A stretch of DNA of 64,000 nucleotides from Deltaproteobacteria bacterium UBA5205 (GTDB taxonomy: Bacteria > Desulfobacterota > Syntrophorhabdia > Syntrophorhabdales > Syntrophorhabdaceae), in contig DHVP01000004.1 in assembly GCA_002412715.1 (NCBI GenBank), positions 139,006-203,005 of the forward strand, written 5' to 3'. Under the pieces are notes generated by a model. The model did not search any database. It saw only the letters and a program-made list of their open reading frames with translations, and was not told the origin of the DNA. Shown here in pieces: positions 50,609-59,566 of this stretch. Position 1 is the first letter of the stretch, and each line of letters begins with the position of its first letter. The translations under genes and the position numbers were made by a program.

Positions 50609-52078
50609 TTAGCTTTCGGGTTTTTCCTCGGCACCTTGCCTGCCGCCCATTGCCTCTTGCCCGTTTTCTTCATTTCCTCCTCCTCCGAGAACCTTGTAAA
50701 GGTTTACGAGATTGGCTATGCGGGCGAAGCGGACTGAGATCAGGCCCTGCTGCGCCGCGTAGAGGCTTCGCTGGGCGTCGAGGACGGTAAGATAGCTGTC
50801 TATGCCGTTTGTGTAGCGCGCATCGGCCAGGCGGTAGGTATTTGCGGAGGCATCCACCAGGGATTGCTGTGCTGTCATCTGGTCCCCGACGGTACCCTTC
50901 ACGGCAAGGGCGTCAGCCACCTCCCTGAAGGCGGTCTGGATGGCCTTCTCGTACTGCGCCACGTATATCTCTCGGGTCGCCTTTGCCGCCTGGAGGTTGG
51001 CCCACAGCAAAATGGAATTGAAAACGGGAACGCTGACCTGCGGCACAAAGCTCCAGGTCGCGGCCCCGGCCTTGAACAATCCGGCGAGCTCATTGCTCGT
51101 CGTTCCGATGCTGGTCGTCAGGGTGATAGCGGGAAAGAAAGCGGCCCGGGCGGCGCCTATGTTGGCATTGGCGGCTTTGAGGAGGCTTTCGGCCTGGAGT
51201 ATGTCGGGCCTCTTGAGCAGTACCTCGGAGGAGAGGCCGGGCGAAAGGTCCTTCGGCGCTGCAATGGCATCCAGGCTGTCGGACAAAAGCTCGGGGGGTA
51301 CGGGGGCCCCGACGAGAAGGTTCAATGCGTTCTGGTCGGCAGCCGTGACGGCGGTGTAGCGTGCGACGTCCACGCGCGCCGCCTCCACCCGTGTACGGGC
51401 CTGGTTGAGATCGAGCGCGGATGAAGACCCCAGTTCGTGGCGCCGCTGGATCATGGTGTACGTGGACTCCTGGGCTTTGAGGGTCGATCGGGCGAGATTG
51501 AGGTTTTCCCTGTCGGCCGCAAGAATCAGATAAGTATTCGCAACTTCGGAGATGAGTGATATCTGCGCGCTTCTTCTTGCATGCTCTGTGGCGAAGTATT
51601 GTTCCAGCGCGCTGTCCTTGAGACTGCGGATGCGCCCGAAGAAGTCCACCTCCCAGGAAGTGATCCCAATGTTGGCATTGTAAATCCGTACGTTGGCGGC
51701 TTCGCGGTTTTCACCGATGTCAGCCGGAGTCCTGTATTCGTTGAGGCTGCCTTCGGCGTTGGGCAGGGGAAGGAGTACCGCCCGCTGGATCCGGTATACG
51801 GCCCTTGTTTTCTCGACGTTCAGTACCGCGACCCTCAGGTCCCGATTGTTCCTGAGAGCGGCCTCGATGACCTTCTGAAGCTTTTCGTCGGTATAGAACT
51901 GGCGCCACCCGATACCGGAGGCGTCCGCGGCGGCCTGGCCGGCGGCAGTCTCCTTATACGCGGGGCCCGTGGGCCAGGCGGCGGGGACCGGCGCATCGGG
52001 GCGTTTATAGGCCGGGGTCATGGTGCATCCGGCAAGGCACGCGATCATGGTAAGAGTAATAATCGCATTTCGTATCAT
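50609..52078 (-). CDS. Outer membrane efflux lipoprotein (OprM/NodT family)
   Basis: This 489-residue outer-membrane channel has a lipoprotein signal with lipobox LAGC (MIRNAIITLTMIACLAGC) and two OEP repeats. Typical motifs are GWRQFYTDEKLQKVIEAALRNNRDL, RPDILQAESLLKAANANIGAARAAFFP and YTNGIDSYLTVLDAQRSLY. Its start ATG 52078 lies one base after the RND pump stop; an upstream in-frame start lies inside that gene. It forms the exit duct of the tripartite pump. Confidence 0.94.
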   Translation of the reverse strand: MIRNAIITLTMIACLAGCTMTPAYKRPDAPVPAAWPTGPAYKETAAGQAAADASGIGWRQFYTDEKLQKVIEAALRNNRDLRVAVLNVEKTRAVYRIQRAVLLPLPNAEGSLNEYRTPADIGENREAANVRIYNANIGITSWEVDFFGRIRSLKDSALEQYFATEHARRSAQISLISEVANTYLILAADRENLNLARSTLKAQESTYTMIQRRHELGSSSALDLNQARTRVEAARVDVARYTAVTAADQNALNLLVGAPVPPELLSDSLDAIAAPKDLSPGLSSEVLLKRPDILQAESLLKAANANIGAARAAFFPAITLTTSIGTTSNELAGLFKAGAATWSFVPQVSVPVFNSILLWANLQAAKATREIYVAQYEKAIQTAFREVADALAVKGTVGDQMTAQQSLVDASANTYRLADARYTNGIDSYLTVLDAQRSLYAAQQGLISVRFARIANLVNLYKVLGGGGNEENGQEAMGGRQGAEEKPES

Positions 52079-52079
52079 G

Positions 52080-55000
52080 TCACTTTCCCTCCGAAGAAGT
52101 GGTAGGGTCGGGGGTCTCCCCGGGTGCTTCACTCACCCGCTTTCCTTTCTTGAACAGTTGTGAGATGACGACAAACAGGAGCGGGATGTAGAAGAGATCG
52201 ATGAACGTGGCGGAGAGCATACCGCCGGTGACAGCCGTACCGATGGCCTTCATGGCCCCGGCCCCCGCTCCTGACGAAATGGCCAGCGGCAGGACGCCGA
52301 AGAAAAAGGCGAGCGAGGTCATGATAACGGGCCGTAACCTCACCCGCGCCGCCCCGAGGGTGGCTTCTATGAGCCCCTCACCGCGGGCCATTCTTTCCCG
52401 TGCGAACTGGATGATGAGGATGGCATTTTTTGTGGTGAGCCCGAGCGTGGTGAGAAACCCGATCTGGAAATAGACGTCGTTGTGCAGACCCCGCGACCAA
52501 GTGGCCAGCGTCGCTCCAAAAACGCCCAGCGGCAGCATAAGCATATTGGCGATAGGGATCGGCCAGCTCTCATAGAGAGCCGCCACGCACAGAAAGATGA
52601 CAAGGACCGAGAAGGCGTACAGAAGCGGTGCCTGGGAGCTTGACATCTTCTCCTGGTAAGAGAGCCCTGTCCATTCGAAACCGATCCCGTGGGGCAGTTT
52701 CTTGACGGCCTCTTCCATGGCCTGCATCGCCTGGCCGGAGCTTTCGCCCGGCGCCGGTTCCCCCTGAATGTTCATGGACGGGAAGCCGTTGAAACGTTCG
52801 AGCCTCGGGGACCCCGATGTCCAGTGGCTGGTAGCGAAGGCGGTGAAGGGGACCATCTTACCCTTGTCGTTGCGCACGTAAAGCTTGTCGATGTCCTTGG
52901 GCAGCATGCGGTGGGGGGCGTCGGCCTGGACAAAGACGCGCTTGACGCGGCCGCCCTGGATGAAGTTGTTGACGTAAGAACTGCCGAATGCAGCCGAGAT
53001 GGTGTTGTGGATGGAGCTTATGGGGACCCCCAGGGCTGCGGCCTTTTCCCAATCGACATCGACCCGGTATTCCGGCAGGTCTTCCATACCATTTGGCCTC
53101 ACCTTGGTGAGACGTTTGTCCTGTGAGGCGATACCGAGAAGCTGGTTGCGGGCCTCCATGAGCTTCAGGTGGCCGAGACCGCCGCGGTCCAGGAGTTGAA
53201 AGTCGAACCCGGTGGCGGTACCGAGTTCGATGACGGCGGGAGGCGGGAAGGCGAATACGAGGGCATTCCGATACTGGGAAAAAGCGATCATGGCCCTCTC
53301 TGCTATGGCCTTCACTTTGAGGCTCGACTTGCCCCGGAGATTCCAGTCCTTGAGCTTGACGAATACGAGGCCATTGGTCTGGGACCTTCCCGAAAAGCCG
53401 ATGCCGGAGACCGTCATGGTCGATTCCACAGCCTCTTTTTCGTTCTCCTCAAAATGCAACTGCAGCTTGTTGACAACCTCTTTCGTCTGTTCCAGGGTGG
53501 AACCCGTGGGCAGCATGATCTGGGCGAGCATGATCCCCTGATCCTCATCGGGTATGTATGATGTGGGCATGCGAAGGAAGATGATCGCGGCGATGCCGAC
53601 GATCACGAGATAGGCGACAAAATAGCGCTTTTTGCTGGTGAAGGAGCGTTCCACGCGGTTGACGTAGAGGTCCCGGGTCTTGAAGAAAAAGCGGTCGAAC
53701 CACCTGAAGAAGGGGCGCAGGATGGGCAGCGCCGCCTCCGCCGGTTCATGGCCCCTGGGTACCGGCTTGAGGAGAGTGGCGCACAGCACCGGTGTCAGGA
53801 TGAGGGCCACGATGACCGACAGGAGCATGGAAGCGATGATGGTCACCGAGAACTGGCGGTAGATGACCCCCGTTGAGCCGCCGAAGAAGGCCATGGGGCC
53901 GAAGACCGCCGAGAGCACGAGGCCGATGCCGACCAGCGCGCTCGTGATCTGTTCCATTGACTTTCGGGTGGCCTCTTTGGGGGAAAGCCCCTCCTCGCTC
54001 ATGATACGTTCCACGTTTTCCACTACGACGATGGCATCATCGACGAGCAGCCCGATGGACAGAACCATGGCGAACATGGTCAGCATGTTGATAGAGAAGC
54101 CGAAGAGCCCGAGCACGGCGAAGGTGCCGAGCAGAACCACGGGTACGGCGATGGTCGGGATGAGCGTCGCCCGGATGTTTCCCATGAAGAGCCACATGAT
54201 GAGGAAGACCAGCAGGACCGCCTCGAAGAGGGTTTTGACCACCTCGTAGATAGCCACCCTGACGAAGGGGGTGGTGTCATAGGGATAGACGACCTTCATC
54301 CCCGGCGGAAAGTACTGGCTCATCTCCTTCAACTTTGCCTTGACCGCGTCAGCCGTATCAAGGGCGTTGGCGCCCGCGGCCATGCGTATGGCCATACCGG
54401 CGGAGGGCTTGCCGTTGTAAAAGGCTTCAATGTCATAGACATCGGTTCCCAGTTCCACCCGGCCCACATCACTGATGCGCACGCGGGAGCCGTCGGGATT
54501 GACGCGGATGGGGATGGAGGCGAACTCGTCGGGGTTCCTGAGCATGCTCTGGACGATGATGGAGGTGTTGAGACGCTGGCCTTTAACGGCCGGGGCACCG
54601 CCGAACTGCCCTGCCGATACCTCTACGTTGTAGGCTCTGAGGGCTGCCTGTACATCGGCCACGGTCAGGCCGTAATCGGTCAGCTTGTCGGGGTTGAACC
54701 AGATGCGCATGGCGTACTGGGATCCGAAGTTCTCCACCTCGCCGACGCCGGGGACCCGTGCCAGGACTTTTTCAAGGTTGGACTGGGCGTAGTCCCTCAG
54801 GTCGTTGCCGTCCATGCTCCCGTCTTCGGAGATGAGGCCGGCGATGAGGAGCCAGTTCCGGGTTGCCTTCCCGACGGTGATGCCCTGTTTCTGGACCGTG
54901 TCGGGAAGGCTGGCCGTGGCAAGCTGAAGCTTGTTCTGCACCTTGGTCCAGGCCACGTCAGGATCGGTGCCGGGGGCAAAGGTCAGTTCGAGCCGGGAAC

Positions 55001-55262
55001 CTCCCGCGGAGTCGCTGATGGCGGACATGTAGATCATTCTATCGAGGCCCGTCATCTTCTGCTCGATGATCTGCGTGACGCTGTTCTCGACGGTCTCGGC
55101 AGAAGCCCCGGGGTAGTTGCTCTGTATGTAGATGGACGGAGGAGCAATGGGCGGATACTGGGATATGGGCAGGCTGTATATGGCGAGACCACCCACGAGC
55201 ATGATAATGATGGCGATGACCCAGGCGAAGACAGGGCGCTCCAGGAAGAATTTCGATAGCAT
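52080..55262 (-). CDS. RND efflux pump, HAE1 family (AcrB/MexB-like)
   Basis: This 1060-residue inner-membrane proton/drug antiporter has twelve membrane segments and two large periplasmic loops. The proton-relay aspartates are in GLLVDDAIVVVENVER (TM4) and the partner lysine in LTTKNAILIIQFA (TM10). The N-terminal LSKFFLERPVFAWVIAIIIMLVG is typical. It is full length with no frame break. The gene sits between the adaptor and outer-membrane channel genes of the same operon. Confidence 0.96.
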   Translation of the reverse strand: MLSKFFLERPVFAWVIAIIIMLVGGLAIYSLPISQYPPIAPPSIYIQSNYPGASAETVENSVTQIIEQKMTGLDRMIYMSAISDSAGGSRLELTFAPGTDPDVAWTKVQNKLQLATASLPDTVQKQGITVGKATRNWLLIAGLISEDGSMDGNDLRDYAQSNLEKVLARVPGVGEVENFGSQYAMRIWFNPDKLTDYGLTVADVQAALRAYNVEVSAGQFGGAPAVKGQRLNTSIIVQSMLRNPDEFASIPIRVNPDGSRVRISDVGRVELGTDVYDIEAFYNGKPSAGMAIRMAAGANALDTADAVKAKLKEMSQYFPPGMKVVYPYDTTPFVRVAIYEVVKTLFEAVLLVFLIMWLFMGNIRATLIPTIAVPVVLLGTFAVLGLFGFSINMLTMFAMVLSIGLLVDDAIVVVENVERIMSEEGLSPKEATRKSMEQITSALVGIGLVLSAVFGPMAFFGGSTGVIYRQFSVTIIASMLLSVIVALILTPVLCATLLKPVPRGHEPAEAALPILRPFFRWFDRFFFKTRDLYVNRVERSFTSKKRYFVAYLVIVGIAAIIFLRMPTSYIPDEDQGIMLAQIMLPTGSTLEQTKEVVNKLQLHFEENEKEAVESTMTVSGIGFSGRSQTNGLVFVKLKDWNLRGKSSLKVKAIAERAMIAFSQYRNALVFAFPPPAVIELGTATGFDFQLLDRGGLGHLKLMEARNQLLGIASQDKRLTKVRPNGMEDLPEYRVDVDWEKAAALGVPISSIHNTISAAFGSSYVNNFIQGGRVKRVFVQADAPHRMLPKDIDKLYVRNDKGKMVPFTAFATSHWTSGSPRLERFNGFPSMNIQGEPAPGESSGQAMQAMEEAVKKLPHGIGFEWTGLSYQEKMSSSQAPLLYAFSVLVIFLCVAALYESWPIPIANMLMLPLGVFGATLATWSRGLHNDVYFQIGFLTTLGLTTKNAILIIQFARERMARGEGLIEATLGAARVRLRPVIMTSLAFFFGVLPLAISSGAGAGAMKAIGTAVTGGMLSATFIDLFYIPLLFVVISQLFKKGKRVSEAPGETPDPTTSSEGK

Positions 55263-55274
55263 CAGGTCCCTCCG

Positions 55275-56486
55275 TTAATTCGGTTTTGGGGCCGGTTGGG
55301 CCGGTTTCTGTGTCTCGGTCTTCGGGTTTGCCTCGCCTTGCTTCGCGGCCGGTTTGAAGGGGACGACCTTCACCGGAACACCCGGACGCACCCTTTGGAG
55401 GCCTTCGACGATCACCCGGTCGCCGTTCTTCAGACCGTCAGTGACGAGCCATTTGTCGCCGATCGCATGGTCGGCGGTAATCATCCTCTGTTCGACCTTG
55501 TCGTTGGGATCAACAACAAGGACGTAGGGATTTCCCTTGGGGTCTCGCGCCACGCCCTGCTGCGGCGCGAGGATCGCCTGCTCGGCGATTCCCTGCTGAA
55601 CCAGCGCCCGGACATACATACCGGGGAGGAGGGTGCCGTTTGGATTGGGAAAGACCATCCTCAGGATGAAAGACCCGGTGCTGGGATCGACGGTGACGTC
55701 GGTGAACTTCAGGGTTCCTTCCTGGGGATACGGGGTGCCGTCTTCGAGGAGCAATTTCACCTTCGCCTGATTGGCAGGGGTGCCCTTGAGCGTGCCCGAT
55801 GCCATGTAGCGCCGGAGCTTCAACATGTCCTGACTTGATTGCGTCACGTCCACGTAGACAGGATCGAGTTTCTGGATCGTTGTGAAGGCAGCGGGCTGGT
55901 TCGCGGTGGCCAGTGCACCCACGGTGACGCTCGACTTGCCGATGCGGCCGGCGATGGGCGCATTGACGTTGGTGTATCCCAGGTTGATCCGGGCGGCCTC
56001 GAGGGCCGCCTTCCAGTACTTGACGTCGGCCTCGGCCTGCATCTGCGCGGCGGTGACATCTTCGAACTCCTGCTGGCTGACGGCTTTGATCGCAACAAGC
56101 TCCCTGTATCGCTGCGCCTTTGAGCGAAGCGGCGGCAGATTGGCCTCGGCCCTGGCGAGGGAGGCGCTTGCATTATCGAATGCGGCCTGGTAGGGCGCCG
56201 GGTCGATCTGATAGAGGGACTGACCGGCCTTGACGTCGCCACCCTCGGTGAAGAGGCGCTTCTTGATGATGCCGGACACTTGGGGTCTCACCTCCGCAAC
56301 GAGAAAGGCGGATGTCCTCCCGGGCAATTCCCTGACGACGGGTACTTTTTCGTACTGCATGACCACGACGGCCACTTCGGGGGTGCCTTGACCCCCCTGG
56401 TTCTTTTTGCCGCACCCGGCCGCCATCATGGTCACGACAAGAACGGCAATGACAGCCATGAGAACTGTTTTACTGGAACACCGCAT
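55275..56486 (-). CDS. RND efflux periplasmic adaptor lipoprotein (AcrA/MexA-like)
   Basis: This 403-residue membrane-fusion protein has a lipoprotein signal ending MMAAGC. It has a lipoyl-type half (VRPQVSGIIKKRLFTEGGDVKAGQSLYQIDPAPYQAAFDNA), a coiled coil (about 100-160) and the family block GYTNVNAPIAGRIGKSSVTVGALATANQ. ATG 56486 follows GGAGAGGGG; an in-frame upstream start at 56537 overlaps the tetR end. It connects the pump to the outer-membrane channel. Confidence 0.95.
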   Translation of the reverse strand: MRCSSKTVLMAVIAVLVVTMMAAGCGKKNQGGQGTPEVAVVVMQYEKVPVVRELPGRTSAFLVAEVRPQVSGIIKKRLFTEGGDVKAGQSLYQIDPAPYQAAFDNASASLARAEANLPPLRSKAQRYRELVAIKAVSQQEFEDVTAAQMQAEADVKYWKAALEAARINLGYTNVNAPIAGRIGKSSVTVGALATANQPAAFTTIQKLDPVYVDVTQSSQDMLKLRRYMASGTLKGTPANQAKVKLLLEDGTPYPQEGTLKFTDVTVDPSTGSFILRMVFPNPNGTLLPGMYVRALVQQGIAEQAILAPQQGVARDPKGNPYVLVVDPNDKVEQRMITADHAIGDKWLVTDGLKNGDRVIVEGLQRVRPGVPVKVVPFKPAAKQGEANPKTETQKPAQPAPKPN

Positions 56487-56533
56487 ATAACACCCCTCTC
56501 CCTCCAGTGAATAATAATTCCTGACGGATTCTT

Positions 56534-57103
56534 TCATTTCGTTTCGCCTTCACAGGGCACACAGCTTTCATCGGCGAGTCTCAACAATTCTTCGATGATC
56601 TTTACCCGTTGTTCTTCGGTGAAAGTCGATATGGACAACATCTCCTGCAGCCATAGCCCATCGGCTGCCAGGGCTATGATGGCCGCCCTCTCAAACGCCA
56701 TGCCTGAAGAAGCGATTTGAGTGTAGAATTCGCTGACAACCTTGCGTACCGGTTCGTTGAGGCGTGGATCGTGTGCCACGGCCGCAGAGAGAGACGCACC
56801 GAGACTGTCCCGGCCACGTTCGCGGAAGAGGACGGAGAGTATGAAGCTCTTGAGGTCCCGCGCGGGACCTTCGGGCAGCTCGTCGAGTATCCTTTTACGC
56901 GCCTCCTGGTGGACCTGTACCTGCCGTTTGACCATGGCCACGAGAAGCGCTACCTTCGTGGGGAAGTGATGAAGGAGTCCCCCCTTGCTGACACCTGCCT
57001 TGGCGGCCACTGCGTCGAGAGTCATATGAGACGCCCCGGCCTCCAGGACGACAGTCTCCGCGGCATCGATAATGGCATCATAGGAACTTACTCGTGGACT
57101 CAT
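56534..57103 (-). CDS. TetR-family repressor of the efflux operon
   Basis: This 189-residue regulator has an N-terminal helix-turn-helix (MTLDAVAAKAGVSKGGLLHHFPTK) and an effector-binding helical C-domain. It is the first gene of the efflux operon and lies just downstream of a 28-base palindrome that overlaps a sigma70 promoter, so it probably represses itself and the pump genes. ATG 57103 with AAGGAG six bases upstream is preferred over TTG 57124, which lies inside the palindrome. Confidence 0.93.
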   Translation of the reverse strand: MSPRVSSYDAIIDAAETVVLEAGASHMTLDAVAAKAGVSKGGLLHHFPTKVALLVAMVKRQVQVHQEARKRILDELPEGPARDLKSFILSVLFRERGRDSLGASLSAAVAHDPRLNEPVRKVVSEFYTQIASSGMAFERAAIIALAADGLWLQEMLSISTFTEEQRVKIIEELLRLADESCVPCEGETK

Positions 57104-57122
57104 GACATACTCCTTGCGATTC

Positions 57123-57150
57123 AAACTGTACAGTCCGGACGGTACAGTTT
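57123..57150. promoter_or_regulatory. TetR operator palindrome
   Basis: AAACTGTACAGTCC and GGACGGTACAGTTT form a 28-base palindrome with one mismatched pair. It covers the -10 and the likely transcription start of the tetR-efflux operon and should be the repressor's own site. Confidence 0.85.
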
Positions 57151-57174
57151 AAAATTGCCCATGGTTTTTGTCAA
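57146..57174 (-). promoter_or_regulatory. Sigma70 promoter of the tetR-efflux operon
   Basis: On the minus strand consensus TTGACA (57169-57174), a 17-base spacer and TAAACT (57146-57151) precede tetR. The -10 overlaps the operator. An A/T-rich direct repeat TCAAATATTT (57171-57190) lies over and upstream of the -35 and may act as an UP element. Confidence 0.8.
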
Positions 57175-57246
57175 ATATTTTCAAATATTTCTGTCTCAAT
57201 GGGTCCTGCCCGGGCTTTTCTGGAATTATTTAAAAGGGGGTTTTCG

Positions 57247-57819
57247 CTAGAACCCCTGTATTCCCCTGCGTATGAACATGATCGCGATGGAGGCTATGAT
57301 GAGACTGAAGACCCTGGAGAGGGCCTCCACGATACGCCGGCCGAGGAGTTTCAGGATGAAGTCCGAGAAGTAGAGTACGACCCAGCAGATGATGATGTTG
57401 AGGACCAGGGATATGAGGTAATAATAGAACGGGTGCTGGCTCCATACGATCATGGAAGTGGCGAGGACGGCGGGCCCGGCGAGCAGAGGTATGCCGAGGG
57501 GCACGACGCCGAAGAACTCGTTTCCCTGTGCAGGCTCACCATGACCCTGGATGAGGTCCCTGATGGCGGTTATGAAGATGACGATCCCGCCGGCAACGAG
57601 GAAATCCTGCATGGATATCCCGAGATAGGTCATGACCCTGTTGCCGACGATGACAAAGAGCATGGATATGATGAATGCCGTGAGCAGGGAATCCCGGAGG
57701 TGCCTTGTCCTGTTCTCATGGTCCATGGACGCGGTGAGCTTCATGTAGAGGGGCAGGACCCCGAGAACATCAAAAGCGACAAAAAGCGGGATGAAGGAAA
57801 GCAGAAATGTATCGATCAC
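57247..57819 (-). CDS. MarC family integral membrane protein
   Basis: This 190-residue protein with about six membrane helices matches MarC/YchE-type proteins (FIPLFVAFDVLGVLPLYMKLT, ISMQDFLVAGGIVIFITAI, PLGIPLLAGPAVLATSMI). The function of the family is not settled; the link to multidrug resistance has been withdrawn for E. coli MarC. It overlaps the small upstream gene (ATGA) and is last in a four-gene operon. Confidence 0.9.
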   Translation of the reverse strand: MIDTFLLSFIPLFVAFDVLGVLPLYMKLTASMDHENRTRHLRDSLLTAFIISMLFVIVGNRVMTYLGISMQDFLVAGGIVIFITAIRDLIQGHGEPAQGNEFFGVVPLGIPLLAGPAVLATSMIVWSQHPFYYYLISLVLNIIICWVVLYFSDFILKLLGRRIVEALSRVFSLIIASIAIMFIRRGIQGF

Positions 57820-58013
57820 GCCGGTTTTTCTCCTTCAAGGTATATCCGCGCATTTTCAGAAAGCGCCCCGTCAAGCCCTATCTCGTTTCCCCATTCGTCA
57901 AAGACCTTCTTCCCGCCCTCGACCTCGCTCATAAGACCGGCGCCGATGAGGGCATGACGTACTGTCATGCCAGGTGCAAGGTTGATCTCGGCGTCGTTTA
58001 CCAGTACTTTCAC
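57816..58013 (-). CDS. Small conserved-looking protein, possible beta-grasp fold
   Basis: This 65-residue product starts at GTG 58013 (VKVLVNDAEINLAPGMTVRHALI...) two bases after the 5'-nucleotidase stop and ends in the marC start (ATGA). The pattern of a first strand pair, a helix starting TVRHAL and a closing strand ARIYLEGE resembles ThiS/MoaD-type beta-grasp proteins, but the C-terminal Gly-Gly is absent. Tight coupling on both sides supports a real gene. The function is unknown. Confidence 0.68.
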   Translation of the reverse strand: MKVLVNDAEINLAPGMTVRHALIGAGLMSEVEGGKKVFDEWGNEIGLDGALSENARIYLEGEKPA

Positions 58014-58015
58014 CG

Positions 58016-59566
58016 TCAGTTCTCTGCCTTTATCCTGCCCTCCAGGGCGGGGTTCACCTTTTTCTCTTTGGAGACTTCCGACACGACGACATCCCTGAGC
58101 CATCTTCCGGCATCATTGTAAACGAGGTTTCCGCTTCGTATCGTTCCACCGAGAATCTCAAAGTCCGGCGCCTGCCTGATGGCCTCGCGGAAGGCCTGAT
58201 ATCCGTCGCCTCCCGCGGCCAGAAAGTCATTGGTTGCCACTGTGTACTGCCGCGACGGGTCGATGGGTTCCCCGGCGATCACTACCGTTCCCAGGCGGCC
58301 CCCCGGTGCCCTTTTGAGGGAATAGGTGAAGGCGATGCCGGATATCTGCGGGAACCGCCCTTCTTTGTTTTCAATACCCGAGAGCCCGTATTCGAGGGCA
58401 TCCCTTATCTGCTGACCTGTAAGGCGGATCGCCACGATGTAATTGTTGAAAGGCAGGACCGAGTAGACGTTCCCGACCGTGATAGAACCTTTCCTTATGC
58501 TGGTGCGGAGCCCGCCGCCGTTGATGATTGCGGCGTCGGCCCGCGACTGCTTTTTCAGGATGTCGGCGACAAAATTGCCGAGGTTCGATTCCTTGACGCG
58601 CGCGTTCTCTCCGTCAAGATCGACCGCGGCCTCTCCGATGACCCTTCCCATCGATTCGTTCACCCTGGCTGCCCAGGTATCGACGATACCGGCAACCTGT
58701 TCATCTTTTTTCATTTTGGCCGGCAAGATATCTTCGAGCCTGCTCGCAGCCCGGATAACCTTCCCGGATTCCACGGTAAGATCGAGGACGCCGAGCACCA
58801 GTCCGTGTTCCCATGCCTGGACGATGATGGTGTCACCGACGGTGATGTGATGCACCGCCTTTGTGTGGGAATGACCGCCGACGATGACATCTATGCCCTT
58901 GACTGTACCGGCCAGCGCCATGTCGGCGTTGTATCCCAGGTGGGAGAGGACGATAATGATATCAACCTTTCCTTTCAGTTCCCCGACGTAACGCTCGACG
59001 GTTCCGGCCACGGGCAGGAAGGTCAGGCCTTTCACATTCCCGGGGTGTGTTGCCGCGGGAGTTTCCTCGGTAACGACCCCGATGATCCCGGCCCTTATCC
59101 CGTTCACTTCTTTTATTATGTAGGGCTTGAAGGTGTCGAGGCCGGTGACGTTCGCCGCGAGGACAGGGAAATTTGCCTCCTTAATTCGCCGGGTGAGCAC
59201 TGCCGTGCCGAAATCGAACTCGTGGTTGCCTGCGACCATGGCATCGAAGCCCATGGCGTTCATCACCTCGATAGCCGGCTTGCCTTCAAAAAGGTTTGCC
59301 CAGGTGCTTCCCTGGATCATATCCCCGGCGGCCAGAAGGAGCGAGGGCTTTTCCTTTTTCAACTCCCCGGACCTTGCCGCAAGATACGCCGCTCCACCCT
59401 GAAGTTCGTCGGACCCGATGCGCTTGTAGCTCTCTGCGAAACCATGGAAATCGTTCACGTGGAGTATTCTCAGCTCCGCGGCGCCGCAGGGCCCGAAGAA
59501 GACGGCTAAGACAAAGATGATCGTGAATGACAGAAGAAGATTGACCGAAGGTATCCTTTGTTTCAT
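58016..59566 (-). CDS. Exported 5'-nucleotidase / UshA-type metallophosphatase
   Basis: This 516-residue protein has an N-terminal signal peptide (about 1-29, ending PCGAAE) and a calcineurin-like phosphatase domain with metal motifs ILHVNDFHGF, GDMIQGS, GNHEFDFG, SHLGYNADM and VVGGHSHTK. A C-terminal 5'-nucleotidase domain follows (IINGGGLRTSIRKGSITVGNVYSVLPFNN, TNDFLAAGGDGYQAF). It would release nucleosides and phosphate in the periplasm. ATG 59566 overlaps the aminotransferase-like stop (TAATG). Confidence 0.93.
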   Translation of the reverse strand: MKQRIPSVNLLLSFTIIFVLAVFFGPCGAAELRILHVNDFHGFAESYKRIGSDELQGGAAYLAARSGELKKEKPSLLLAAGDMIQGSTWANLFEGKPAIEVMNAMGFDAMVAGNHEFDFGTAVLTRRIKEANFPVLAANVTGLDTFKPYIIKEVNGIRAGIIGVVTEETPAATHPGNVKGLTFLPVAGTVERYVGELKGKVDIIIVLSHLGYNADMALAGTVKGIDVIVGGHSHTKAVHHITVGDTIIVQAWEHGLVLGVLDLTVESGKVIRAASRLEDILPAKMKKDEQVAGIVDTWAARVNESMGRVIGEAAVDLDGENARVKESNLGNFVADILKKQSRADAAIINGGGLRTSIRKGSITVGNVYSVLPFNNYIVAIRLTGQQIRDALEYGLSGIENKEGRFPQISGIAFTYSLKRAPGGRLGTVVIAGEPIDPSRQYTVATNDFLAAGGDGYQAFREAIRQAPDFEILGGTIRSGNLVYNDAGRWLRDVVVSEVSKEKKVNPALEGRIKAEN

